A stretch of 64,000 nt of DNA from the NCBI GenBank assembly GCA_949752735.1, contig OX457047.1, positions 4,029,282-4,093,281 of the forward strand, read 5' to 3'. The position numbers were made by a program, and so were the translations under genes. Below are positions 22,640 to 32,515 of this stretch, piece by piece. The stretch is from Lumbricus terrestris (lineage: Eukaryota; Annelida; Clitellata; Crassiclitellata; Lumbricidae). How positions within the stretch are numbered: position 1 is the stretch's first letter; every line of letters starts with the position of its first letter. Under the pieces are notes generated by a model, which was not told the origin of the DNA, did not search any database, and worked only from the letters and a program-made list of their open reading frames with translations.

Positions 22640-22960
22640 CTGCCATTATAAGATAAGCTTCCCATATCCTTTAATCTGTCATCACACAAGTCCAGCATCA
22701 CTCTTGGTCGCTTACCCTTCATTTTTTTATCCTCTCAGCGTGTGTTCTATATTTTACCAACATCTCTTCTTATAATGATGTTTATCAGTGTTGTTTCTTC
22801 GACAATCATCCCAAACACTTCTTCACGTGCTATAAATACATTCCATCCAGCCGACATTCTCCATTCTTCTCCGTGTCCGCATCTCGAAGGATTCTTCTTT
22901 TCCACGGTCCATGTTTACGACCCATGCTGCACCACACTCGCAATCTGTTAACATCTCTAT
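22640..22960 (-). pseudogene. RTE-like LINE C-terminal fragment, copy 1
   Basis: Collinear with 27200-27540 (shared CATTCTCCATTCTTCTCC, TTCTTATAA, GACCCATGC). In the minus-strand reading the second copy shows the usual RWVRD...AFELWTWRRM type of LINE region. This copy is more decayed. It ends within 10 bases of the motif at 22967. Confidence 0.5.
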
Positions 22961-22965
22961 CCAAT

Positions 22966-23003
22966 TGACACCTTTTTAAAAGAGAGTAAGTTGACTTTAT
23001 TAA
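22966..23003 (+). promoter_or_regulatory. ACACC/TATA snRNA-type motif
   Basis: TTGACACCTTTTTAAAAG, then TTTATTAACG with its first T at index 29. Confidence 0.42.
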
Positions 23004-23405
23004 CGTTTGTGTTAAAAGCACAATCGATTCAACCGAGAAGATGGGATGTTCAAATTGAATGAATCTCGAATGAAGACCACATGAAAAAAAAATACGAAGA
23101 TCTCATGCAAAGATCCAACCGCTCTTCGAGTCTTAAAACGTACGGACGAGTATTTGTACATGCGTGCCTTGTATAGACCGTTCGCAAGTCGCTTTGTTCA
23201 GACTTTCTTGCCCTGAATGTAGACGCGCATTTGCGGGTCGACGTACAGAATGGATGCGTACGCGCGGAACGATTTACGCAGCCTTGAATCGAGTCTTAGA
23301 ACCAGCCGAGAATAATAATGATAAAAGCAAGCTGGGCTTGAAGAGGACAGATAACGATATCGTCGCCACTGCCGGACGAGGATGGTGACGCTACTGAACC
23401 GTCCT

Positions 23406-23632
23406 GGGGCGCGGTGGTGTAGTGGTGGCGTCGTTGCCTTGAAGCCGGAATGTTCGAGGTTCGAATCCACCTCAAGTCGCCGCGTAGGGACCTTGGGCAA
23501 GTCCTTCACTCGCAATTGCTCAGCGCTTCGGCATGAAACTCCGATGCAGTGTCCGCTCTGCATTCGGGAGCGCCTCTGAGTAGAGAGAGCTTGAAGGGGC
23601 GCAAGAACAAGTGCACAAACAAGCAAACAAAT
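23406..23632 (+). repeat. tRNA-derived SINE with LINE-like 3' tail (family T)
   Basis: The head GGGCGCGGTGGTGTAGTGG (A-box region) and GGTTCGAATCCACC (B box) is followed by GCCGCGTAGGGACCTTGG, then GGGAGCGCCTCTGAGTAG, which is also the 3' end of CR1/L2-like LINEs in this window. The tail is a CAAACAAACAAATA run. The LINE machinery probably mobilises this SINE. Confidence 0.85.
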
Positions 23633-23914
23633 AAGCTAATAAACGATTCACGAACTTCTTACATCATCAGCTTACTCGAAAATTCTCTTCATCTTCGCAT
23701 TATCTTCGCTTTATCTCCGCATGATATTCTCTCTCTGCCATCACATTACCTTTACCATGCGATGATATCCTATAATTGCGCATAATTATTTCATGACTTT
23801 AGCCAATTGAATGCGTGCGCGTTTGAATTGATGTATTATAACGCTGATGGATATAATCCAATCTCATAATCATCATCTGCCAGCTGCGCTATTTAGTTTC
23901 TAATCATTCATTCA

Positions 23915-23985
23915 TTCACTTCGATAATTTATATAGCGCCTCTTCAATAAAACTACTCGGAGGCGCTACCAGCCACAGTTAAAAA
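23915..23985 (-). repeat. CR1/L2-like LINE 3' tail fragment
   Basis: TTTATATAGCGCCTCTTC, then ACTCGGAGGCGCTACC: the inverted form of the usual GGAGCGCCTCTGAGTAG...GCGCTATATAAA ending. Confidence 0.6.
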
Positions 23986-24184
23986 GAAGTACAACGCATG
24001 AACCGGTGATTACATGTCATAGTACTATAATTGTCATAATCATCGTCATAGTCATGTCACGGTCGTTGTAATGCATTGTCGTAATCGTAATCGTAATCGT
24101 AGTCGTAGACATAGCCATTGCCACAACCACAGTCATAACTATAACCATTAGTCATCATCATGATCGCAATAACCAATACAGTTG

Positions 24185-24235
24185 ATTCTAAAGTTCAGTA
24201 GCGTCACCCTGCTCATTCACCCTGTATTGGGACTA
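24185..24235 (-). repeat. CCAGTCCC block (family B), old copy
   Basis: Minus strand: GCGCTAGTCCCAATACAGGG, TGAATGAGCAGGGTGACGCT. It lies about 100 bases downstream of the presumed start from the motif at 24371, in the same direction. Confidence 0.5.
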
Positions 24236-24370
24236 GCGCTGTCAAGAGTTTTCAAATAGCAGCAGAATTGGTTTTCTTTATCATCACACCCGTTAAAGAT
24301 TTTCGCAATCATACTATCATACGGATTCAACAGATACATGGAGGATTATTGCGAAATTGCGTTTTAGAAA

Positions 24371-24406
24371 CCTATATAGAGTCAGTGGAAACAATTTGGA
24401 GGTGTC
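24371..24406 (-). promoter_or_regulatory. ACACC/TATA snRNA-type motif
   Basis: Minus strand: TAGACACCTCCAAATTG, then CTATATAGG; first T at index 28. Confidence 0.58.
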
Positions 24407-24804
24407 TAGACAACCACAGAGATTTCTTCCTGGAAAAACAACTGTGATTTTTGGTTTGGTTTGAGATATCATAGATTGTAATACACCATTGGATTCAGCA
24501 TTCATTTCTGCACAAAATGGTATATTTAGGTTTAGAATATAGGAATGCACCTCGAAATTATGAATTTTTACCATGGGTACCCGTCGATTCCACAAAACAT
24601 ATACTTACGCTTAGGGAATATATTTGATTATGTGTGTTTTAGACATTATTTATATATAAAAAATAGTTCACATAAAATAAAGTCCAATGTTCATCTATAA
24701 AAACTAGTAATAAGTCTGTTTTATGTTCAATCAAAACAAAACAAATGTTATGGCTGCTGAAAAACGTTTACGCAGACATACCGGCTTGCGTTGTAAAAAA
24801 AACC

Positions 24805-25100
24805 CAACATTTTCACACATTTTAATTTATTTTGAGCACTTCCAGTCATCAAAAGACAAATCATTTAGTATTAAAAAATAGCCCTAAGTGCCCTCTACAG
24901 AATGGCATAATTTTGTTTTTATTAAAAAATAAATTATGAATAAGCTATAATAGAAAAAACATGAAAATGTTATGAAAATAAAACACCTTTATATACATTT
25001 TAATTTATTTTGAGCACTTCCGGTTGTCAAAAGACAACTCATTGAGAATGAAAATGTAGCCACACATTCCATCTATAGAATGGCATAGTTTGTGTCTCTT
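24805..25100. repeat. Diverged tandem duplication of about 115 bp
   Basis: ATTTTAATTTATTTTGAGCA, CTTCC(A/G)GT, TCAAAAGACAA and AGAATGGCATA appear in the same order at 24816-24912 and 24989-25088. Confidence 0.6.
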
Positions 25101-25106
25101 CGAATT

Positions 25107-25358
25107 AAAGGGCGCAACAGTTATAGTCAATAATCTATGGGGAGGGGTCGTATCCACCCACCCTGGTACCTTGGGTATATCGGGTATAACTTTTGTATGG
25201 TATGGTATATCACATTTTTTTTAGCTCAAAATGTGTGACAATGAACCCTCTACAGCTACCTAACATGTCAAAATTTTATTCCAAACAGAACAAGTTTGAT
25301 TTCGGAAAACCTAGTGGGGGTGGCAACCACCCCCTCCCCCTCTTGGTAGCCCGAGGGT
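25107..25358. mobile_element. piggyBac-like MITE (left edge uncertain)
   Basis: The right end, read inverted, is CCCTCGGGCTACCAAGAGGG next to TTAA (25359-25362). Inside the left part, GTATCCACCCACCCTGGTAC is shared in inverted form with 37.77 kb. The left TTAA at about 25104 is a guess. Confidence 0.5.
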
Positions 25359-25414
25359 TAATGGCCTATTACTGTGTATAAGTATAATGATAACAAAGAC
25401 GAAGAAAAATATCG

Positions 25415-25520
25415 ATCAATCAATCGTAATTTATATAGCGCCCCTTCAAGGTACCTACTCAGAGGCGCTCCCGAACGAGATCAAGCGAAAAAAAGTCTTC
25501 TACAGTTTGTGAAGAAGGGT
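25415..25520 (-). repeat. CR1/L2-like LINE 3' tail fragment
   Basis: TTTATATAGCGCCCCTTCAA, ACTCAGAGGCGCTCCC, GAGATCAAGCG and TCTACAGTTTGTGAA; matches 47715-47880. Confidence 0.65.
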
Positions 25521-25945
25521 ATAGGTTGAACTGCTGTTGGTCACGGGCAAGCATGGAGTGGCATTTTATTATCTCTTTACACATTACGGTCAGCTATCCT
25601 GCTACAACGACTTTCTATTTGCTTTGGCCTAGCTGGTGCCCCCTTAGATGGCCTCGCTCTTTTCTATCTGGGCGAACTAACTGTGTTGTATTGGGTGCCT
25701 CTAGGTCATGTTGGGTCCCACCCAACCTCTTTTATCGAATTGAATGAATGAATGAATGAATAAATGTATAATTGGTCATAGACCTTTGACGTCAACAGCA
25801 ATTTTCAGCAGTTAGCGATTTAAACGACCACACGGTTACGAGATTAAATGAAAATATATCGGTATACTTGAAAAAGTTTTGTAAATTAATTGTTCAATGA
25901 TTGCTCCAATAATGGTGTCACACAACAGCATTCTCAAGATGCGTA

Positions 25946-25982
25946 CATATCTAGTCGATATACTAAACGTTAAAAAGGTGTC
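25946..25982 (-). promoter_or_regulatory. ACACC/TATA snRNA-type motif
   Basis: Minus strand: TTAGACACCTTTTTAACG is near the best proximal box; the TATA position holds AGATATG (index 30-36), with an extra GTATATCG further in. Confidence 0.45.
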
Positions 25983-26138
25983 TAATTTTCACTTTCTATT
26001 TCGATTTCATGATTCCGCTGAAGTTAGGACTACTATTATCGCTGTTTGTGCAATAGTTTCTCATTTTGAATATCTTGCTCATAAAGGTCAAAATTGTTCG
26101 CTTAGCTGATCAAAATAGGAAAGTGATATAAAAATAAA

Positions 26139-26176
26139 AAACACCTTTTTATTTGAATATATTTTATTAAATATGT
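26139..26176 (+). promoter_or_regulatory. ACACC/TATA snRNA-type motif
   Basis: ACACCTTTTTATTTG, then AATATATTTTATTAAAT; the TATA-like stretch covers index 18-33, so position is ambiguous. Confidence 0.38.
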
Positions 26177-26261
26177 AGGAATATCTAAAAAAAATCCAAG
26201 TTGACCAAAATTCGATGTAGAATTTTTGAATACGTTAGAAATTTCGCCCATGCAAATCTGT

Positions 26262-26345
26262 GACGTAGTGCTGGACACTGTGGACAGAGCCAGCCACACG
26301 CCTGGATGAATGAGGAGGGAGACAAAAATATTCAGTGTCGTCATA
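26262..26345 (+). repeat. CCAGTCCC block (family B), diverged copy
   Basis: GCCTGGATGAATGAGGAGGG followed by TTCAGTGTCGTC. It lies about 80 bases after the presumed start from 26139, same direction. Confidence 0.4.
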
Positions 26346-26579
26346 CTGAACTGCTACTGCTACTAAAAATCACTATTACAGCACTACGAAATGGTTCAAA
26401 ATGATTTTTGTCAAATCTTCGGCATAGTTTATTGTTATTCGAAATCGTTTAACTCACATCAAGATAGACGCAGCAAATAAAGTCATGGCATAATCGGTCC
26501 ACGTTGTAAGCACATTGAAATATGATTTATAGAATATTTATCTGTCTGGACAAGACCATCACATTTTATCTTCTCTTTA

Positions 26580-27010
26580 TATTCTCTTTATATTCTCATC
26601 ACCGTCGCATTATCTTCGTTTTATCTTCCCATGATATCTGCCAGCTGCTCTATATTTTAGTTCCTAATCAGCACCACGCATGGACCGGTGGTGATTATAA
26701 GTCATAGTAGTTGTCATGTATTGTCGTAATGATAATCACATTCATAACTACAACTATTAGTCATCATCATAATCGTAATCACAATTACAATTGATTGCAA
26801 AGTTCAGTAGCATCACCCTCCTCATTCACCCTGCCTTGAGACTGGTGCTGTCAAATGTACAAACAGCGGCATAAATTGTTTTCTTTAGCATTACATCCGT
26901 TAAAGACTTTCGCAACCCATGGATTTAATGACAAACTTGACATGTTGTCACTCGGTTGTAGTTCATTTTAACCGGCTTATCATTTTTTTGTCAAACGTTA
27001 TTAAGGTGTC
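26580..27010. repeat. Duplicated unit, paralogue of 23690-24406
   Basis: Shares ordered blocks with the earlier unit, including the inverted family B block at 26805-26855 (CACCCTCCTCATTCACCCTG) and the minus-strand motif at 26975. Confidence 0.7.
26975..27010 (-). promoter_or_regulatory. ACACC/TATA snRNA-type motif
   Basis: Minus strand: TTGGACACCTTAATAACG, then ATGATAAG in the TATA position. Confidence 0.42.
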
Positions 27011-27199
27011 CAACTTAAGTTTTTATTATTATCTAAGTTACATAAGATTTGACCAAAATAAGTTATTTCTTCTTACAGCTGTCGGGGAACGAGAAGAATT
27101 GAGCTATATAAACTCTGTGTTCACACAATTACTACTGCAATGTATTTACCTGCCCGTGCTTAATGATATTCTGAAGGCGGTCAAAATGTCCGACGTCTT

Positions 27200-27540
27200 G
27201 ATGTTGATCTTCTTTCTTAAGCCTATTATTTTTTACCATTGTCATCATCCAGGTCCAGCATCATCTGTCGTGTTCTTCCCCTTGTTCACTTCCACTTCAT
27301 TTTTTATCATCTCAATGTATGTAATAATACCAACTTCTTTTCTTATAACGATGTTCATCATGGTTCTTTCTTCGCCAATCATCACCAACACTTTCTCACA
27401 TGTTCCATCCATTCTCCATTCTTCTCCATGTCCACAATTCGAAGGCCTTCAGTCTTATTGTCTCCTCTTTTTCATGGTCTATATCTCTGACCCATGCAGC
27501 ACCACATTCCTACATGCAAGTCACTTAATCACTACGTATC
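27200..27540 (-). pseudogene. RTE-like LINE C-terminal fragment, copy 2
   Basis: The minus-strand reading gives AAWVRDIDHEKEETIRLKAF, then ELWTWRRM, then an interrupted VLVMIGEERTMMN, the pattern of the C-terminal region of RTE-type endonuclease/reverse transcriptase LINEs. The frame is broken and there is no catalytic domain. The 229-residue plus-strand frame across it is a shadow. Confidence 0.6.
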
Positions 27541-27639
27541 ATCCGGTTCGCTCAGACTCGTTTATACGCACATTTGAAAACTCTCATTTGCACCAATGTT
27601 GGGTTTGAGAGCACTACGGGTCTCTAAAGGACGTTATTG

Positions 27640-27712
27640 AATGAATGAATGAATGAATGAATAAATGAATGATTTTTTTAATTTTTTAATTAATTAATTA
27701 ATTAATTATTAA
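27640..27712. repeat. (GAAT)n and (ATTA)n simple repeats
   Basis: GAATGAATGAATGAATGAAT, then TTAATTAATTAATTAATTA. Confidence 0.85.
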
Positions 27713-27905
27713 TATAATTGTTATTCGTCAATTTGCGTCCATTTTACATGACATTTGTAAATTATTCACTGCTTGCTCTCATGAACAACTGTGGAGTGCG
27801 TCGCAAACGATCTTTGCTATAATTACACAATCTTGTTTAAATGAAAATACATATAGATAGACTCCTAGGTAGGAAGAATGAGAATTTTTCTGAGACAGAA
27901 TCCTT

Positions 27906-28680
27906 ATGTCTATATTAAAAATTGACTTTTTGCTTCTAGCTCAGACCTTTCCTCAATTTACATTTTCAACTTCTGTTCGGGACCTAGGTGTCACTCTTGA
28001 CTGCTCGCTGACATTCTCAACACATGTAACCAACCTTACGCGCTCCTCTTACTTTCACCTCCGTCGTCTCAGGTCCATTCGCAGATCTGTCTCCCTTTCA
28101 ACCATGACATCAATAGTCCATGCTTTTGTCTGTTCCAGAATTGATTACTGTAACTCCCTTCTTATTGGTCTTCCAAAGGTCCGCCTATCTCCCATTCAAT
28201 CTGTCCTTAATGCTGCTGCTCGATTAATTGCGCGCCTTCCTAAGTACTCACATATATCATCGTTCATGATTAACCAACTACACTGGCTTCCTCTCTCTGC
28301 CCGCATACAATATAAAGTCCTTTCTCTGGTACTCAAATCCAAACTGGATCTTGCACCGATGTATCTCAGTGATCTCATTCGTTCTCCTCTATCAGCATCT
28401 TCTCATCGACCTCTTCGTTCTCTGGACAGGGCTGACTTGTTTGTTCCACGAGCTAGGACCACTATTGCTCAAACTCGATCCTTCACCATCATTGGGCCCT
28501 CCTTGTGGAATTCTCTTCCCTCCACTCTGCGTGGGACTCTACTTTCAGGATCGTTATCTACATCTCTCTCTCTTCTTAAGACCTATTTTTTCTCTAGGGG
28601 TTATCGCACTGGGAGCGCTACTGAATGGCCTTGGTTGTGAGCGGCGCTCTATAAATTACTAATTACATTACATTACATTA
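27906..28680 (+). pseudogene. CR1/L2-like LINE, 3' part of reverse transcriptase plus 3' end
   Basis: A clean frame of about 244 residues covers the region after the catalytic domain: VRDLGVTLDCSLTFSTHV, SRIDYCNSLLIGLP, LNAAARLIARLPKYSHI, LHWLPLSARIQYKVLSLV and the terminal FTIIGPSLWNSLPSTLR. These are standard landmarks of CR1/L2-type elements. It ends in GAGCGGCGCTCTATAAAT and an (ATTAC)n tail. 5' truncated, as usual for LINE insertions. Lack of stops suggests it is fairly young. The ATG at 27906 is not a real start; similarity begins near 27948. Confidence 0.85.
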
Positions 28681-28701
28681 AAATCACAGGAGCTAAATAC
28701 T

Positions 28702-28738
28702 TGTTATAAGTATTTCATGACAACCTGATAAAGGTGTT
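28702..28738 (-). promoter_or_regulatory. ACACC/TATA snRNA-type motif
   Basis: Minus strand: ACACCTTTATCAGG, then ACTTATAAC; TATAAC begins at index 30. Confidence 0.5.
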
Positions 28739-28921
28739 TTGATAATCCGCAGATTTAACTGGGTAAATGATATCGTCTTGCAGTATATAAAAAATATGGT
28801 CAAGATTAAAATGCATGGTTCGTCGGCGTGCGTGAATGTGTTTTTGCACGCATGCTTTAAACAGAAATTACATGTACCGTCACCTTCAATAGTATCATTC
28901 ATCTATGTTTAAGAATTCTTC

Positions 28922-28959
28922 GGCTTTTACAAACAAATGCATCAGTTAAAAAAGGTGTG
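28922..28959 (-). promoter_or_regulatory. ACACC/TATA snRNA-type motif
   Basis: Minus strand: TCACACCTTTTTTAACTG, then TTTGTAAAAG at index 26-35. Its paralogue at 29339 has a proper TATAAAA here. Confidence 0.42.
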
Positions 28960-29338
28960 AAATAATACAAAGAGGTCCAGCTGCAATCAATGAACCATCT
29001 TTACATGCATAGGACTCCGCCAATTTCTTGGAATTTATTAGTACATCAAGTTACAGATATTGCCCTTGAGTAGTTGTTCTGAAAAAGCTGCGCTGGTTCT
29101 AGGTCACATTTGATCTATAGGCCTATGCCTGGGACCGCATATTTTGTTCTAGGTAGATAGTACTTTACACATACATCGCTCTGCTTCCTTCTTACATTAG
29201 AACCGACGTTTCCTCCTATATACATCACTAGGCATTAACAGCTGCTCCTTTCGAATTATGTAGACTTTGGTGTCATTGGTTCGATACCTTTTATGAAGGT
29301 AAACTGCTTTTTAAATACGAATGCTTCAGAAATCTTTT

Positions 29339-29375
29339 GGTTTTATAAGCAAATGAATCATTTATAAAAGGTGTG
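29339..29375 (-). promoter_or_regulatory. ACACC/TATA snRNA-type motif
   Basis: Minus strand: TCACACCTTTTATAAATG, then GCTTATAAAAC; TTATAAAA begins at index 27. Confidence 0.5.
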
Positions 29376-29452
29376 AAATAATACATAATTTGATGCCCAA
29401 AATCGTAGCAATTAACAATAAACTCTAAATAATTTACATAATTATTATATGT

Positions 29453-29690
29453 GGGGCGCGGTGGTGTAGTGGGTCTGTACGTCGCCTTGCAGCCGATGGT
29501 TGCAGGTTCGAATCCTCCACAAGTCGCCGCGTAGGGATCTTGGGCAAGTCCTTCACTCGCAATTGCTCAGCGCTTCGGTGTGAAACTCCAATGCCGTGTC
29601 CGCGCTGTAGTCGAGTGCGCCTCTGAGTTGGGGCGCTATAACAAGTGCACATGCAAACATTCAAACATATAAACATACAAACATAGTAAT
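29453..29690 (+). repeat. tRNA-derived SINE, family T
   Basis: GGGGCGCGGTGGTGTAGTGG, GGTTCGAATCC and GTGCGCCTCTGAGTTGG, with a tail of CAAACATATAAACATAC. Confidence 0.85.
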
Positions 29691-29768
29691 AATTCTCTTA
29701 CTTCTACTGAAGTGTTCGCATATTTTATAGTTTAATGATGATAAGTTTCGTTCGAACTGAGCGGTGTT

Positions 29769-29808
29769 TATTATTTATTGTTCAATTGCATAACGCTAAA
29801 GAGGTGTT
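29769..29808 (-). promoter_or_regulatory. ACACC/TATA snRNA-type motif
   Basis: Minus strand: TAAACACCTCTTTAGCG, then ACAATAAATAATAAA near index 28-38. Confidence 0.42.
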
Positions 29809-30059
29809 TAGTATAATGACAACGAAATTTATCATGAGCCACGGACAAAGTCTCTCTATCGTGGGCGTAAATCCATTGCTATACTAGCAAATTTACTTTG
29901 ACGGAAGTGTTCTTGCCGCAAAATGCAATAGGAGCAAATGTAGGTCAAGTAATGCGTTCAATATGAGTGGAACAGGATAGAAACGTGGAGAATTATTTGA
30001 AAATTGCAGAGTAGCTTTTGATTGGGTTTTATCGCATGGCCACAACTGGTAACAACTTA

Positions 30060-30190
30060 TTACACATGCTGTTTTGCATTTCTAAAGACAAGTTACACAC
30101 CTGATTTAACAGTTTTTGCTGGCTACATAATAGAATTTTATCAAAATTGCAGCACTTTTCGACATGATCAATTGGTTGTCGCTGGCAAAC
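30060..30190 (+). repeat. Duplicated unit, paralogue of 35890-36020
   Basis: Both have GCTG(T/C)TTTGCA-like sequence, TAAA(G/C)AC, CACACCTGATTTAA(C/G)AG and, further on, CGACATGATCAATTGGTT versus CAACATGACAAATTGGTT. Both are followed within 250 bases by a CAT microsatellite. Confidence 0.65.
30096..30133 (+). promoter_or_regulatory. ACACC/TATA snRNA-type motif
   Basis: ACACCTGATTTAACAG, then TACATAATAG in the TATA position. Confidence 0.42.
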
Positions 30191-30211
30191 TGCATTATGA
30201 GCTGAATTGTG

Positions 30212-30290
30212 TCAAAACAATTTTTTTCGAGGACAACGATCTCTGTTGTCATAAGCCATCGTCAAATCAGGATCTATTCATCCAATTGGA
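30212..30290 (+). repeat. Hairpin-block repeat (family A), copy 2
   Basis: TTTTTTTCGAGGACAACGAT, CTCTGTTGTCATAAGCCATC, GTCAAATCAGGATC. The stem is weaker than in other copies. Confidence 0.55.
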
Positions 30291-30306
30291 TCATCATCAA
30301 CAGCAT

Positions 30307-30337
<31 letters not shown>

Positions 30338-30406
30338 AGCATCATCAACAGCAGCAGCAGCAGCATCATCGTCATCATCGTCATCATCATCATCGTCATC
30401 ATCATC

Positions 30407-30484
<78 letters not shown>

Positions 30485-30530
30485 GTCGTCGTCGTCGTGG
30501 TCGTCGTCGTCGTGGTCGTCGTCGTTGTCG

Positions 30531-30595
<65 letters not shown>

Positions 30596-30596
30596 G

Positions 30597-30648
<52 letters not shown>

Positions 30649-30650
30649 TT
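30291..30650. repeat. (CAT)n/(CAG)n/(CGT)n microsatellite
   Basis: CAT tract with CAG and CGT patches. Frames here (poly-H, poly-M, poly-D, poly-S) are artefacts. Confidence 0.95.
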
Positions 30651-30794
30651 ATTTTTATTGTTTTTATTATTATAAAACAGACTTTCGCTACGCCGCAACC
30701 CCATCCTAACAACAAGCCCTGTAATGAACGCAAATATAATGAGAGTTTGACCAATGCAAAATAAGAAGACACGATTATACTACTGGTCGATGCT

Positions 30795-30832
30795 AAACAC
30801 CTTTTTAACGTGTATTTGTTGTTTTATTTAAG
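30795..30832 (+). promoter_or_regulatory. ACACC/TATA snRNA-type motif
   Basis: TAAACACCTTTTTAACG, then TTTTATTTAAG; TTATTTAA begins at index 28-29. Confidence 0.48.
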
Positions 30833-30961
30833 TCTAACGGTTCACCAAGTTTAATTGTGTATAGATGATATTTCCGATAATTACGGAGGCTAAAGAACAG
30901 TTTCAACGCATATCATTGAAGCAATGCAATAATTATTGCTGCTTCGTCACTGTTCGCACTC

Positions 30962-31025
30962 TTGCAATGCCAGTCCCAAGTCTGGATAAATGAGGAGGTC
31001 GACGCTAATCATCGTTGTTATAGCA
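30962..31025 (+). repeat. CCAGTCCC block (family B)
   Basis: TGCCAGTCCCAAGTCTGGAT, AAATGAGGAGGTCGACGCT, AATCAT. It lies about 115 bases after the presumed start of 30795, same direction. Confidence 0.6.
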
Positions 31026-31167
31026 TAATGTCCTTAGCCACGAGCACGCAGCATTAGCTGCATTATGCTAATAATATAGACGGAGGCAAACTAAAGCCTA
31101 GTTACCTGAGGTGTGTAAAATGTGTTTAGCGCTTGGTAACGTAAAATTTTAATGTGATGCTCAATGA

Positions 31168-31206
31168 GACACCTTTTAAAAGGTTGTAAAAAGAGCTATG
31201 TATTTT
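31168..31206 (+). promoter_or_regulatory. ACACC/TATA snRNA-type motif
   Basis: GAGACACCTTTTAAAAGG, then CTATGTATTTT; TATGTA begins at index 29. A related downstream half (GGAGCTATGTATTTTCC) without the proximal box is at 31360. Confidence 0.45.
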
Positions 31207-31279
31207 CTTCGAACTTAAAACCATACAGATGGTTCATCACCATGTCTCGATAATAAGTATGACCCAATCAATGATAATA

Positions 31280-31770
31280 TTATGAGCTCAGACACTGAAT
31301 CGGAGTTCCACGCCGAAACGCATGAGCAATAATTATTGCGAACGAAAGTTTACACAAGGAGCTATGTATTTTCCTCGAGCTTAAAGCTATCAAGATCCAT
31401 TGCTGGGTCGTAATAGTACTGTTATGAATCAATGAATGATGCACTTGTTATAGCGACCCTTCAAGAATCTACTCAGAGGAGCTGTAGACTACATCGTTAA
31501 ACATTTTTGCGACTAGTAATGGAAATCAGTTGATCTATTGGAGACACCTTTAAAAAGGTTGCATAAGGAGCTATGTATTTTCCTCGATCTCGAAACCATC
31601 CAAATTGAACACCATTGTTCTACGACTCTTATAACTATGAGTCATTCAGAGGAGCCACAACCGAAACGCATGGGCAATTGAGAACGAAAGACTTGCTCAT
31701 GGTCCATACGCGGCGGCTTGAGGTGGACTCAAACCCGCAAACTTCTTCCGGCTCCAAGGCACCAAACATT
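31280..31770 (-). repeat. Broken SINE family T pieces among duplicated motif units
   Basis: Three inverted pieces: CCACGCCGAAACGCATGAGC (31299-31318), CACTTGTTATAGCG with ACTCAGAGGAGC (31443-31480), and CCGAAACGCATGGGC through GCGGCTTGAGGTGGACTC (31663-31732). Confidence 0.55.
31543..31581 (+). promoter_or_regulatory. ACACC/TATA snRNA-type motif
   Basis: GAGACACCTTTAAAAAGG, then CTATGTATTTT at index 28-38. Paralogue of 31168; sequence after the TATA position (TTTTCCTCGA) is also shared. Confidence 0.48.
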
Positions 31771-31799
31771 ACCCCAACATCACCGCGTCTCACATATAA

Positions 31800-31850
31800 T
31801 GATGATTGGTTCCGCCCTCCTTCTTTCTCCATGCTTGGGACTGGCGCTGA
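31800..31850 (-). repeat. CCAGTCCC block (family B)
   Basis: Minus strand: GCGCCAGTCCCAAGCATGGA, then GAAAGAAGGAGGGCGG. No motif of matching direction is close by. Confidence 0.5.
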
Positions 31851-31952
31851 TCTAATTAAATATTCAATCCATAATGTTGGAATCATATTGCTAGTTCAAT
31901 TCTCTACATGTCTGGAACATTTTAGAATGATTAACTTAAACTTAAAGTTAAT

Positions 31953-32044
31953 CATCAGGCATTAGAGATAATATCTCTAATGCCTGATGGCTAAAAAAGT
32001 CCAACTGTTTTTCTTATATTATAAGAAAAACAGTTTGACTTTTT
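31953..32044. repeat. Two adjacent near-perfect hairpins
   Basis: 31953-31989 is a perfect palindrome around one central base: arm CATCAGGCATTAGAGATA. 31994-32044 folds with arm AAAAAGTCCAACTGTTTT followed by TCTTATA and one mismatch. They are 4 bases apart. Confidence 0.85.
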
Positions 32045-32099
32045 AACTACGGTTTATACTTGGGAAAGACCTCGCCACCATATTTTGTCTTAGTACTGA

Positions 32100-32515
32100 T
32101 TATCTTGCTGTTATGCATACCTCAGCACCTTTTCTTTTTTGTTTCGGTTCTTGTTTTCTTAATTTTGTTTTCATACATCCTTTTTTTTATTAGGCTAGGT
32201 ACTGCACATGTGTTTCATTTTTAATTTTGTTTTATAGTATTGTACTGATTGTGTTGCTATTTTGCTGTATAATATTGGTCAGTGCTAACATTCATATGGT
32301 CTCAACATAACTTTTTTGTTTACAACTGTGTGACATGTATCGTTGACTGAAATGTAAATGTAATTTAGGGGCCAGGTTGATATAAGCTTTTAGCTTTTTC
32401 CGGGCTTCCTGTTGCTCAGAGACCGTTTCTGTATCTACTACTTGTACACATGTTCTTTTTGTTTCTTTGACAATAAATAAATAAATAAATAAAATAAATA
32501 AATAAAATAGATAAA
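32100..32515 (+). repeat. Probable LINE 3' UTR with (AAAT)n tail
   Basis: T-rich sequence with CTTTTAGCTTTTTCCGGGCT, ending in AATAAATAAATAAATAAA. It resembles LINE 3' untranslated regions; no coding part is recognised. Confidence 0.35.

Larger units (their letters stand above)
23690..24406. repeat. Duplicated unit, paralogue of 26580-27010
   Basis: Ordered shared blocks: CGCATTATCTTCG, CTGCCAGCTG, ATTAGTCATCATCAT, AAGTTCAGTAGC(A/G)TCACCCT, CATTCACCCTG, TTTTCTTTA and CCGTTAAAGA. Each unit ends in an ACACC/TATA motif on the minus strand (24371 and 26975). Confidence 0.7.
28905..29415. repeat. Tandem pair of diverged units (28905-28985 and 29315-29415)
   Basis: Both contain TT(C/T)GG(C/T)TTT, AA(A/G)CAAATG(C/A)ATCA and AAAGGTGTGAAATAATACA in order. 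Each carries a minus-strand motif. Confidence 0.65.

Noticed and set aside
23406..23480. tRNA gene
   Set aside because: A and B boxes are present, but the sequence continues into a SINE body, recurs many times and lacks a clean acceptor stem. tRNA-derived SINE. Applies to 29.45, 47.24, 56.2-56.8 and 59.8-60.3 kb.
26919..27608. 229-codon plus-strand open frame
   Set aside because: It is the shadow of a minus-strand LINE fragment duplicated at 22.6 kb; composition is not protein-like.
30291..30650. CRISPR-like or coding tandem repeat
   Set aside because: Simple trinucleotide microsatellite without spacers.
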